Positions 1-9,603 of a stretch of DNA of 64,000 nucleotides are shown one piece after another. The stretch is from Heligmosomoides polygyrus polygyrus (Eukaryota > Nematoda > Chromadorea > Rhabditida > Heligmosomidae). The DNA lies in the NCBI GenBank assembly GCA_947396885.1, contig OX377204.1, positions 868,001 to 932,000 of the forward strand, read 5' to 3'. The notes under the pieces are model-generated. The model saw only the letters and a list, made by a program, of their open reading frames with translations, was not told the DNA's origin and ran no database searches. Each line of letters opens with the position of its first letter. The stretch's first letter is position 1. Position numbers and translations under genes: made by a program.

Positions 1-310
1 GCCGCGTAGGCGGCACATCAGCGACAGGCCGCGCGAGGCTAGTTTTGCTTCGCGCGGCGACTCTGCCTCTCCCCCCAAGCTTAAAGATAGGGCTGCCGCG
101 CTGCCGTAAAAGTGTGCGGAGGGCTTTAAGCCGGCAGACGCGGTGGCAGCGACAGTAATCCTTCAAGGCATTGTTGCCGCATTGCCGCGTTGGTGATTGA
201 GCGAGAGGAAGGAGTGCCGCGTGAACTCTAGCACGCGGCAGTGGAAGCGTACGCGGCTGTTCTGGTCTCTGCCGCGTACGCGGCTGCCGCAAAAGTGTGC
301 GGAGTGCTTT
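1..310. repeat. GC-rich repeat block
   Basis: A GC-rich stretch is built from variants of GCCGCG/CGCGGC words. The motif AAAGTGTGCGGAG occurs near 108-120 and again near 292-304 in similar surroundings, and a GCCGCGTACGCGGC palindrome lies near 271-284. No credible gene is visible. It is probably the edge of a larger repetitive element that begins outside the window. Confidence 0.5.
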
Positions 311-455
311 AGATGTGGACGACGATTCACCCATCTTTCGTCCAGCCAGGGTGACGGTGGACGCCTTTTGTCCACATCTAAGGCTCACGACGCCGAAACG
401 TAAGCCGCAATAAAGAGTTATACCAATTTTGGTCACGCTGAAGAAAACACTCGTC
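311..455. repeat. Partial foldback-element arm (family of 40106-40775)
   Basis: AGATGTGGAC (311-320) and GTCCACATCT (370-379) form an inverted pair. The following stretch contains ACGCCGAAACGTAAGCCGC, AATAAAGAGTT and a sequence ending in ACTCGTC. The same order of words occurs in the right arm of the complete foldback element near 40634-40712. This is therefore a diverged, incomplete copy of that family. Confidence 0.6.
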
Positions 456-652
456 GAGTTAACGAGCAACTGTACACCGACAGCGAATACAATGAGCGAG
501 TTGTGTAGTTCATGTACACTTGTTATTAATGTCCTGAAAGTTTTAGAATCGAAAAAATCTAGAGAGAGAACCAAAATCACCAGATATGAATACATAAAGT
601 GGCGACGAAGCGCCACCCGACTATGACCACCACGTGCTAAGCTGAAGGCATC

Positions 653-1592
653 TCAAATAAAGTTCGAAAAAATAGATGGTCGGAATTCGACAAAGTCCAC
701 GAAAGCTGTTTTGGCTTGGTCCTGTTTGGTGAAGGTTTTACCAGCGAGAAAGTTCTGAAAGTGTTTGAAAAGCTGGTAGTCGGTTGGAGAGAGGTCTGAA
801 GAATATGGCGGGTGAGGCGGAACTTCAACCCTTAATTCGTTCAATTTTCGAATAGTGACCTGTGAAACGTGTGGGCGAGCGTTATCGTCGGGTCGCTTCA
901 GTTGGCCAATGCTGGCTGAAGTTGATGCAATTTTTGGCGCATTTCGTCGATCTCCTTAAAGTGGGACTCTGCTGTGATCGTTTGGCCTGGTGCCAAAGAG
1001 CTATAATGGATCGCACCAGCCGCCGACCACCACACAGTGACCATTACCTTTTTGGTGGAGGTTCGCCTTTGGAAAATTCCTAAGGGGTTCGTCGGCGTCC
1101 AACCACTGCCCGGAAGGTTTCCCGTTATCATACAGAATCCACATTCTATCACAAGTGATGATTCGATCCAAAAAACAGGTCAGTTTTCTTGCGTAAAAGT
1201 CGAAAAGAACAAATTTCGAAAGTGACCATTTTGCCGCTCACTCGACTCGTGTGGTACCCACTTTTCTAGCCTTTTCACCTTCCCAAGGCGTTTCAAAGCA
1301 TCCGCAACGGCAGTTTTAGTTCTAGCTCTTTCGCGATCCCGCGAACTGTTAAGGATGGTTCAGCCTCCACCAATTCCTTCAACTCGTCCCAGGATTGCTC
1401 TAGGTCGACCGCTACGGGGTCGTATTCGATGCTGAAAGCTCCGGTCCGAAATCTACTGGACCACTAGCGCACAGTGCTTTCTCCAACACTATTAGGTCCC
1501 CACACTTGACTGATTTGTCGAGCTGTCTCGGCTGCGGGTTGTCCCAATTTGAAGTTAAAATAAAATATCGTTCGGAATTGCTCCTTCGACAT
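653..1592 (-). pseudogene. Mariner-family transposase pseudogene
   Basis: Read on the minus strand from an ATG at 1592, the product begins MSKEQFRTIFYF and continues with a mariner-like N-terminal DNA-binding region containing QPAAETARQIS. The catalytic domain follows. An Asp lies in the context CDRMW, a second in DDNARPHV and a third in SPTDYQLF; counting from the Asp next to Asn gives 34 residues between the second and third, the DD34D spacing of mariners. Frameshifts and in-frame stops break the reading frame repeatedly, so no functional enzyme can be made although the acidic triad codons survive. The length, about 310 codons, is close to a normal mariner transposase of roughly 345 residues. 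Confidence 0.85.
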
Positions 1593-1594
1593 AC

Positions 1595-2240
1595 TTAACC
1601 CTTTGACGACTGCGCGGAAAATCGGGTATGTGCCGCATGGGACCGCGCGCTAGGACCGCACGGACGCTGCAATCTCGTAAAAACACTAATTCACGATATT
1701 CCGAATGAAGCTCCCTCTCCAAAAGCTACTTCTCAAATTGGAGAAGGCCGGAACAGGTTTGAGGCAAAACTTAGAAGATGAATTTGCTCTTGTAAGAAGG
1801 CCTACGAAGAAAAAGGACGCACGTTTGCCGCGATTCGTGCAAATAAGGTGACTACATGTTGTAGCAGGTGTTTGACATATTTTTGTCTAGACTGTTTTCA
1901 TAATTTTCACAAGAAATATAACTAGTTATTCTCTGCATTACTATTTTTACAAGATGTGAGTAGCTGTTTGTGAATAGTGCCGATCTTTGTGCAGCTTGAA
2001 TAGTGTGTGGTGCCTATTATTTGATTTTATCAGTGCTTAGAAGTAAATAACTGCTGGACCACAGCACAATAGCATTGTTAGGATCCAAAATATCTAATGA
2101 TTACTCGTAAACTACGGCAAAAGTGAGAAATAGGCCGTACCGAACAGTTTTATAACCGCGGGCCAAAATCGTCCCGCGCGGTCCAACGCGGCAGAAAAAC
2201 TGCGGGTCGAAAATGGCCCGCGCGGTCGTCAATGGGTTAA
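1595..2240. mobile_element. PiggyBac-type non-autonomous element P1
   Basis: The element is flanked by TTAA at 1595-1598 and 2237-2240. It has inverted ends that begin CCCTTTGACGACTGCGCGG on the left and, read inward from the right, CCCATTGACGACCGCGCGG. TTAA duplication and CCC...GGG ends are hallmarks of the piggyBac superfamily. The interior keeps a decayed C-terminal transposase fragment, including a cysteine-rich stretch near CSRCLTYFCLDCFHNFH (about 1860-1910), compatible with the piggyBac C-terminal zinc-binding region. No complete transposase is present, so it would need help to move. A sister copy lies at 51491-52135. Confidence 0.85.
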
Positions 2241-2504
2241 ATAAACCTTTTAAGAACAGAAATATAAAGCAACGTTGAATTATTCAGTGAGATAGAGCGA
2301 AAAATTCTGTACAGAAAGTGGCATTAATGCGCAATGGAAGTTGAATTTCTACTTAATGATAGACGAATAAAAAATAGTAACACAGAACGCTGAGAACTTT
2401 CCGGACAATCATAGTACATGTGGAATCATCAACCATCAAACGGTCAACGCTCTTTTTGACATATAGAACATTCTCTTAACAAGGAAAGGTTTCCAACTCA
2501 AGAT

Positions 2505-2780
2505 GAGCTTTTGCAATACTATTTTGACAGGATGTAGGGCCGTGTGAGCGGAGTCCAGAATTACAGTAAGCTTTTGCTGGACGCTTTTTTAAAGACCTGA
2601 AAAGGTGGTGTAAAATCGCGTGCGAAACACTCATCAACCCCTATGACACCCCACAAAATGTGCTTCGGTGGGGCAGTCGGTAGGGATGCCGCCTCACAGA
2701 AGCACACCGGCCGGTTTTCGAGTTCGAATCCGCGTACTGCGGATATTTTTGCACATATTTAGTTCGTTGTTGTAACGTAT
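2505..2780 (+). repeat. tRNA-related dispersed repeat, family S, copy 1
   Basis: This copy starts with GAGCTTTTGC and shares its order of words with copies at 12639-12898 and 14255-14520. It holds an A-box-like segment near GGCAGTCGGTAGGGATG (about 2674) and a B-box-like GAGTTCGAATCCGCG (about 2720), as expected of an internal RNA polymerase III promoter. I read it as a tRNA-derived SINE. It is not a working tRNA gene because no acceptor stem closes. Confidence 0.55.
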
Positions 2781-3735
2781 GTCTTTTGTCAAAGTACGTC
2801 TTTCCACATGTGGTAATAAACGCCGAAAATGGCATGCAAAATACTATGTGAAGTTGCCAAGTTATAAGGCTACATAGTAAATAATCTTCGCTAGAATCGT
2901 TCCAGTCATTAGCGCTCTGAGCCGCTATATCGCCAGCTTTGCCTTGCAAAAGTGTCTTCAATGACTCAATGTCATCACCACAGTATATGCCTTCAATTAG
3001 ACCGTGACGCTGAGCGACGTTGCTAAAACGTGGTAAGCTATAAAAAGAATATCAGACTGAGTCGCGCATGATGTGCTTAGAATCGACAGCTGTCACGCCC
3101 ACTCGATTGATTATGTCGGGCCTATATGCATTTTCAACTCTATTGACTTATATGTCAAAAGATAGAGCTCGAACTGCTGAACTCAAATATATGTTTCTTT
3201 TCACAAGTTTTTCAAATTAAAAAAAGCTATTTAAAAAGCCGCTTTGGAACGCTCCAACGCGTTCTCTTCGGCAATTGACCAAATCAACACAGGAAATCCA
3301 TGAACACAGTGTGATTAGTAACACAACATGATAAAAAAAACCCGGAAAACCTCGACAAACCAAAGCTGAACAGCGTCATTTATTAACTGGAGGTAGAGGA
3401 AAATCTGAGAAAAGCAAGGAAAATTGAAGCATTGTGAACAGGGCAAAAAAAATTGGGGAAACAGTTCAGTAGTGAAGCTATTGATAGAGAAGAGCACTTG
3501 CTCGCCAAACACTGCAAGTCGTAATCGAAGACGGCTCCGGATACCAACTTGGAAGGTCCGTCAACTCCATCGCTCCAACAACACCCGCGTAGCGTATGGT
3601 GTAGGAAGAAGAAAGAAAGCGAGATGCTCTAGTGTTGGATAGGAGGATGAACAGAACTGCCATGAAAGAGAAGAATAAGAGCAACAAAGGTGAGCAGAAA
3701 GAAAAAGGAATACGGACAGTTTTAATAAAAAATAG
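2781..3735. other. Gene-free stretch
   Basis: AT-rich sequence with no ORF, repeat pair or RNA that I can recognise. An A/T run follows at 3700-3735 before the next foldback element. Confidence 0.5.
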
Positions 3736-4157
3736 GGATCTATCCTAGTCCGGGGGGGGGCACATAACTAAAAGGTATTATATGTAATAAATCCACTTGA
3801 GACTTACCAAGCGGCTCCTACAGAACAACATGAGACCTAAACAAGAAAAGTCATGAAGAAAAAAAAGAAAAGATTACATTTGTTGCGGTTGTAAACAGGC
3901 AAAGTTTGTGCCCTCCTCACCATGTTAGATCGTGGTTATAACATGTCAGCCGGCGGCCAGCACGCGGCATACCTCCATTCCGTCGCTCTTTGTCCGCCGA
4001 TACGGTTGTAAACCTCGGCGATTTTTTATTTTTTCGTTTGTTCGCTCGTTTTCGGTTTCTTTTAGGTTCCAGCTCGTTCTCTAGGAGCCGCTCGGTAAGT
4101 TTCAATTCATTTTATTGCCTACTTTTTAGTTATGTGGCCCCCGGACTAGGATAGATC
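3736..4157. mobile_element. Mutator-like foldback element, copy 1
   Basis: The ends are inverted: GGATCTATCCTAGTCCGG at the left, and the right end reads back GATCTATCCTAGTCCGG. Pairing continues inward through CACATAACTAAAA and further around 3798-3850 against 4050-4105 (ACTTACC.AGCGGCTCCTA). The flanks are AAAAAATAG (3727-3735) and TAAAAATAG (4158-4166), an 8-of-9 match. A duplication of about 9 bp is the signature of Mutator-like elements. No transposase is present. Related copies lie at 39630-39818 and 49745-49950. Confidence 0.75.
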
Positions 4158-4482
4158 TAAAAATAGAAACAAATAGGAACATGAATTGGAAATAAATAAC
4201 GTGAGAACACAACTACCCCAAAACAATACTTATGTGAAATCAAGGCATGACAGAGCTATGAATTAGAGGCTAATGGGAACGGAAGACTAAAATGTTGCCC
4301 TCAGGTGATCTCAGCGAGGTATAACGTTGAAATTAGGTCTACCTTCCTCAATCTTTTTTGAAAAACAAAATTATTTGGCAACTCTAGTACAATACCGCTC
4401 GCGCAGCACGGTCAAAAGTGGGCGAAAAAACGCAAAAATAGCGTCGCAAAGCGTCGCATGATCATAACTCCTTCAGTTTTGG

Positions 4483-6130
4483 GGCTAAGGCAGTTTAGGC
4501 AGCTGAGAAGTTCTGATCCCGTCGCCGTAAAGTACCTTAAGCGCTCTGTTAGCATACGCATTCTGATGCTGTTAGCTCCGCGTCTTCTCGCAGTGGTCCA
4601 CCGAAATCGGAAAAAAATGCGTCACGCAAGCCTCACCTGCATTTTCGCACCGCTGTAACATTGCCCCCTCATAAGCTAGGACATTCTACTTTAGTGTTAC
4701 AATAGACCGTTCTGCTGCCTACAAGACCTACAAGCTGCAGCCGAAATGATTCGAACTTGACAGAGTTATTGTGCTCCAAACACGTCCGCGCGTGCAATTT
4801 AGCTCAACAACAGCTCACGGTCTCCGCGCTATTACTCGCTCAGATTACCGTTTTTCCCACACCAAATGAAACCATTCAACTCAGCATGCAAAGCTCTATC
4901 GAATAGTATCAAGCATGGCCCAACTCGAAGATATCAATTATTCGATGACGTCATCGTCCTTCCGCCGCGGCCTCGTCCTCGATGCGAAACAGTCAAGAAA
5001 TTGATGTTGCCAAAATCGGTCGATATCGATAGCATTCGATAGCGCTTTTCATGCTGAAGGGAACGATGCCATTGCGAGTGTCGAAAACTCAAATCTGGGC
5101 GTACAAGAACTCAAGAAACTCTAACCGCTAGCTTTCGCCACTCTAAAACGGCAGCTGAGGCTAAGGCAGTTTAGGCAGGTAAGCAGTACTGATCACGTCA
5201 CCGTAAAGTACCTTAGGTGCTCTGTTCGCCTACATGTTTGTAGGCCGTTAGGTCTCTGCGTCTTCCTGCAGAGGTGTACTGAAATCCGAAAAAATCGTGT
5301 CACACAAGGCTAACCTGCATATTCGCGCCCCTGTAACTTTACCCAATCATAAGCTACACCGTTCCATTTTAGAGTACTAATATACCGTTTCACTGCCTAC
5401 AAGACCCATGAGTCGCAGCTGAAACGAATCGAAATTGACAGAGTTATCATGCTCCGAACACGGCCGCGCGTGCAAGCTATTACTCGCTCAGATTACCGTT
5501 TTTCCCACTCCAAATGAAACCGTTCAATTCAGCATGAAAAGCTCTATCGAAAGGCATCAAGCATGGCCCAACTCGAAGGCATCGATTTTTCGATGACGTC
5601 ATCGTCCTTCCGCCGCGGCTTCGTCCTCGATGCGAAACAGTCAAAAAATCGATGTTGCCAAAATCGGTCGATATTGATAGCATTCGATAGCGATTTTCAT
5701 ACTGAAGGGAACGGTGCCACTGCGAGTGTCGAAGACTCAAATCTGGGCGTACAAGAACTCAAGAAACTCTAACCGCTATCTTGCGCCACTCTAAATTGGC
5801 AGATGCGGCTAAGGCACTTCAGGAAGCTAGGGACTTGTGAGCATGTCATCAGTAGTAAAGTACCTTAGGCTGTCTGTTATCGTACGCATTTTAAGGCCGT
5901 TAGCTCGCCGCGTCCTCTCGCAGTGGTCCACGGAAGTCGGAAAAAATGCTTCACACAAGCCTCACCTGCATTTTCGCACCCCTATAACATTGCCTACTCC
6001 CAAGCTAAACCATTCTACTTTAGCGTACTAACAGATCGCTCGACTGCCTATAAAACCTACTAGCTGCAACTTGAAAGGTTCCAACTTGACAGAGCTATTG
6101 TGCTCCGAACACGCCCGTGAGTGCAATTTG
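4483..6130 (+). repeat. ~650-680-bp tandem repeat, 2.5 units
   Basis: The phrase CTAAGGCAGTTTAGGCAG recurs at about 4485 and 5161 and, diverged, at 5809. Each is followed by GTAAAGTACCTTA and later by shared blocks such as GATGACGTCATCGTCCTTCC and AACTCAAATCTGGGCGTACA. Unit spacings are 676 and 648 bp; the third unit stops near 6130. No coding capacity is apparent. Confidence 0.75.
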
Positions 6131-6138
6131 CGAGCGGT

Positions 6139-6830
6139 CGCCCCCTCGATTGAAAGGTTCGAATCTGTATGCATTGTTCACGGCGCACTCCAAAGGCTCT
6201 CTGGACAGCATTAGAGCAACTCCTGACTAGGACGGCCGCAAATTTCTGACAAAACTCCCCAAACGCTCAGTCTACAAGCTGCCCCCTCGATTGAAAGGTT
6301 CGAATCAGTATGCATTGTTCACGGCGCACTCCAAAGGCTAGCTGGACAGCCTTAGAGCAACTCCTGAGTAGGGCGGCAAGACGTTTCTGATAATGGAGGT
6401 GCTCTAAGGCTGTCCATTTCTGATAAAAGTCCCCAAACGCTCAGTCTACAAGCTGTCCCCCCCCTCGATTGAAAGGTTTGAATCTGTATGCATTGTTCAC
6501 GACGCACTCCAAAGGCTCGCTGGACAGTCTTAGAGCAACTCCTGACTAGGGCGGCTGCAAATTTCTGACAAAACTCTCCAAACGCTCAGTTTACAAGCTG
6601 CCCCCCCCCTCGATTGAAAGGTTCTTCTTCGTCCGAATTGTACACGGCGCACACCAAAATTTCGCTGGGACAGATTGGAGCTAATCCTGAGTGTGGTCAT
6701 AGAAATTTCTGAGAACCTTCTCCAAACGGTTCGAAATAGTCTTGAGAATTTCGCATTTCCCAGTAAGAGAAGATAGAAGCGCAGGGGACATGCGATCGCC
6801 CACTCGATTGATAGGTTAGGTTCTGTGTGC
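6139..6830 (+). repeat. ~140-180-bp tandem repeat, five units
   Basis: The start word CCCCCTCGATTGAAAGGTTC recurs near 6142, 6282, 6465 and 6608, and a diverged version lies near 6797. Each is followed by variants of GCATTGTTCACGGCGCACTC and AAAGGCT. Unit length varies between about 140 and 190 bp, so copies have been shortened or extended at different points. It is internal to the TA-flanked element. Confidence 0.75.
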
Positions 6831-7153
6831 ATTGCGCACGGCGCACTCTCGGGGCATTCCTAGCATGGCAGAGCACTGGCGACGTATGCCATTTTTAAGA
6901 TACTTCGAAAGCACGCATATCCTGGGAAATAAGCTGCTCTGATCGGCCGTCCAGTCAATTTTGGACCACCCACGGCGAAAATATGGGAGCTCCGGTAAAG
7001 TTTTACACATGTTTGTGTAGATCTCGAAGAGACAAATCGAATGGTGCCAACCTTTTTTCAAAAAAAAAACCTAAAACTGAAGGAGTTATGATCATGCGGC
7101 GCTATTTTTGCGTTTTTTCGCCCACTTTTGACCGTGCGGCACGAGCGGTATTG

Positions 7154-7734
7154 TAGGCCTGGAGGTAACACTTGTAGCCAACGAGCACCTCGGTGAAAAA
7201 AAGAGCTGAACACTTTTTCACGATTTTTTCTTTTGATAGTGGGATACTGCGAGCGGTAGCTATTACGATGGCCTAATGTACGCAAAAAGACCCAATGCTT
7301 ACAGAGCATGTATGTACGTATGTTTATCACAAAAGTGTCACTTATGCACAAAAACAGCACTAAAAGTAGAACGAACTACAACGTATCTCAACAACACCGT
7401 AAGGTAGGATAACAAAGAGAATAACTAAGGATACGCTAAAAAACTAAAAGGAGCTTGATGGGCCTAGGGCTGGTGAAGTGACCCTCATCGCTGGAAACTC
7501 CAATGGCTTGATGCCACACTTACCAACAAAATTTTGTGAGGAAGTAGCAAGTCATTAGAAGACAACTTGTTAAAACCGAGGTTTTGGTTCCTTTCGGCAC
7601 TATAAGGAATCTGGTCATAAATAAAGCCAAGCACTTTGATCATCAGTTTCCTAGTGAAGGGTTCTATAGGTAAGCTTTTAGCCAAGACTGTCTATTTGCG
7701 CCTGCGCCTTCATGTGTGCTAGTTTTTTTTTAAC
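7154..7734. other. Gene-free stretch
   Basis: Between the TA-flanked element and the 3' end of an RTE. I see no gene or repeat pair in it. A T run and a CTT-rich tract at its right edge belong to the retrotransposon tail. Confidence 0.5.
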
Positions 7735-9603
7735 AATGTCTTCTTCTTCCTCTTCTTCAGCGTTTGTCTCGCATCGTAGCGGGGTCCGCTCTTCTGGTGT
7801 GACGACGCCACCTTTCCCGATCCTGCGCTTGATAAAGGTGGACACCAGTTACTTTCATGTCCGTTTGTAACGTACCCGACCAACGCTGTTTCGGGCGTCC
7901 TCTAGGCCGCTTTCCTGACACCTCCAACTCAAGGCCTATCTTGCGGACGCTGTCTTCTTTCCCACGCAAAACGTGGCCGTACCATCGTAAGCGAGCTTCA
8001 CGCGTCTTGTCCGCTATCGGCGCGACACCGAACTTCTGCCGAATAGCATCATTTCGAATGCGGTCCATGCGGGTGACTTCAGCCGTCCAGCGCAGCATCT
8101 TCGTCTCCGTAATAGTAAGCGTAATACGCTGAGGCGCGTTTAACTTCCTTAGTCGCAGGCCAACACTCAGCGCCGTACATCGATCGCTACTGGCCGGACG
8201 ACGGTTCTATAGATCTTTGATTTCAAGCGCTCTGGATTCTTCCTATCGCAGAGTACGGCAGTCAGCGAACGCCACTTCGACCAAGCTGCACTCACGCGTG
8301 AGTTCACTTCAACCATCAGACGCCGTCAGACGCTATTGCTGATCGCAGGTATTTAAACACCGAAGTGCGTGCAAGCTCAGTACCGTTAATCTTAATGGAG
8401 CCGGACTCGTTTACGTCAGTCGTTAGGTACTCGGTTTTCTTGACGTTCAATTTGAGTCCAAAACACTCCAAGCGATCACACCAAGTTTGCACCTCTCGCT
8501 CGAGTTCTCCTTTATCTTCGCTAGCGAGCATCACGTCATCGGCATAAAGCAACGTCCAAGGGACGGGCTTCTGAAGATCTCGTGTGATGGCATCCATGAC
8601 GACAACAAAGAGGAGTGGGGAAAGCGCAGAACCCTGGTGTACTCCGACAGAGATGGGAAACTCCATCGAAGTTCCAGCTGCAGCTTGCACTCGACTCTTT
8701 GGACAAGAGTAGAGAATTCGCACCCACTCTATGAGCTCTTCGGGAACTCCATGATGTCGCAAGGCGTACCATATCACTTCACGCGGTACGCGGTCAAAGG
8801 CCTTCTCCAAGTCGAGGAAGGCGATATGCACTGCCTTCTGTTTCTCGCGATGCTTCTCTATCAGGAGGCGGGCGGCGTGTATGGCATCAATGGTGCCACA
8901 GCCAGCCACGAAGCCGCACTGATTGCTGGAAAGCTGGACGATGTTCCGAATTCGTCCATCGACAATTCGCTCAAAGATCTCCATGCTGTGCGAAAGCAAG
9001 CGAATCGGGCGGTAACTGGAGCAGTCTGCAGGACTGCCCTTCTTCTTCCAAATCGGAATCGTCGTACTTTGGTTCCAACAGTCAGGTACTTTCTTCTCTG
9101 CTACAACCTGATTAAAGAACTTCGTCAACCACTCGGCAGGGTACCAGTACTTGGATTTCCATAAATCAGCCGCCACGTCGTCGGGTCCAGTTGCCTTGCC
9201 TGGCCTCATTTTCTTCAAAGCCGCTTCAATCTCCTCCACGGTGATCTTCTGAACGGGGCCGTGGGTTGGAGCCGTTGGAGGGATGGCTGGATGAGGGAAT
9301 TCCACCGTAGAGATTTCCTCAAAGTAGTCGCGGCATCGCTTCAATGCCTTCTTGTGGTCCGTAAGAAGATGGCCGTTCTCATCATTGATGCCGAAGAACT
9401 TCTCGATGTCCTCGGTCTGCCGTTGGCGAAACTTTGCAAGTCGGTACAGATACCGCTCACAATCGCTTGACTCGGGGTTCTCGTTGACATCTCCATAATG
9501 AATGGCTTTTGCAACAGCCACGGCCTTCTTTGCAGCTTTCTTCGCTTCTTCGTACTTCCGCCAGTTATCGGCTGCCTTTTCGCCGAGAAACACGTGAAAC
9601 ACG
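7735..9603 (-). mobile_element. RTE-type LINE, lineage A, copy 1 (5'-truncated)
   Basis: On the minus strand this copy runs from the middle of the ORF to a 3' tail of GAA/GGAAGAA repeats and an A run (about 7725-7750), a typical low-complexity RTE ending. The endonuclease half is missing: the element stops at about 9603, where a short duplicated CACGTGTTTCACGTGTTT joins unrelated DNA. A 5'-truncated copy with an intact 3' end is the usual product of target-primed reverse transcription. Confidence 0.85.
7757..9602 (-). pseudogene. RTE reverse transcriptase, broken
   Basis: A 428-codon open stretch (9602-8316) encodes the linker and most of the reverse transcriptase, including KATGPDD, YRPIRLLS, AFLDLEKAFDRVP, GVHQGSALSPLLF and the catalytic YADD (about 8529-8546). 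After a frame disruption near 8300 (a small GACGCCGTCA duplication is visible) the thumb and C-terminal region follow. It ends with a 113-codon stretch (8098-7757) containing LRWYGHVLR and KRPRGRPKQRW. This is the normal C-terminus of the lineage. The catalytic Asp pair is intact, but the missing endonuclease and the frameshift make it inactive. Confidence 0.85.

Larger units (their letters stand above)
640..2412 (-). mobile_element. Mariner element M1, decayed, with nested piggyBac-type insertion
   Basis: The body encodes a broken mariner transposase on the minus strand (653-1592). The 5' untranslated part continues beyond a nested element, from 2241 to about 2412. That 5' part matches, in inverse orientation, the 5' part of a second copy at about 56464-56670, which supports its assignment. 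The left (3') terminus is unclear and I found no matching inverted repeat there, so the 3' end may be truncated. Both outer limits are estimates. Confidence 0.75.
4390..7153. mobile_element. 2.76-kb TA-flanked element with ~80-90-bp inverted termini
   Basis: CAATACCGCTCG begins at 4390 and its inverse ends at 7153. The termini stay inverted for roughly 80-90 bp, through GGTCAAAAGTGGGCG to ATGATCATAACTCCTTCAG; the left arm has an extra 10-bp duplication. TA dinucleotides lie on both sides (4388-4389, 7154-7155), as for Tc1/mariner-type insertions. The interior carries no transposase but two sets of tandem repeats, listed separately. It is best described as a large non-autonomous element; the superfamily is an inference from the TA flanks. 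Confidence 0.7.

Noticed and set aside
8487..9164. 225-codon plus-strand open frame
   Set aside because: It is antisense to the RTE reverse transcriptase, whose motifs (YADD, FLDLEKAFDRVP) are clear on the minus strand.
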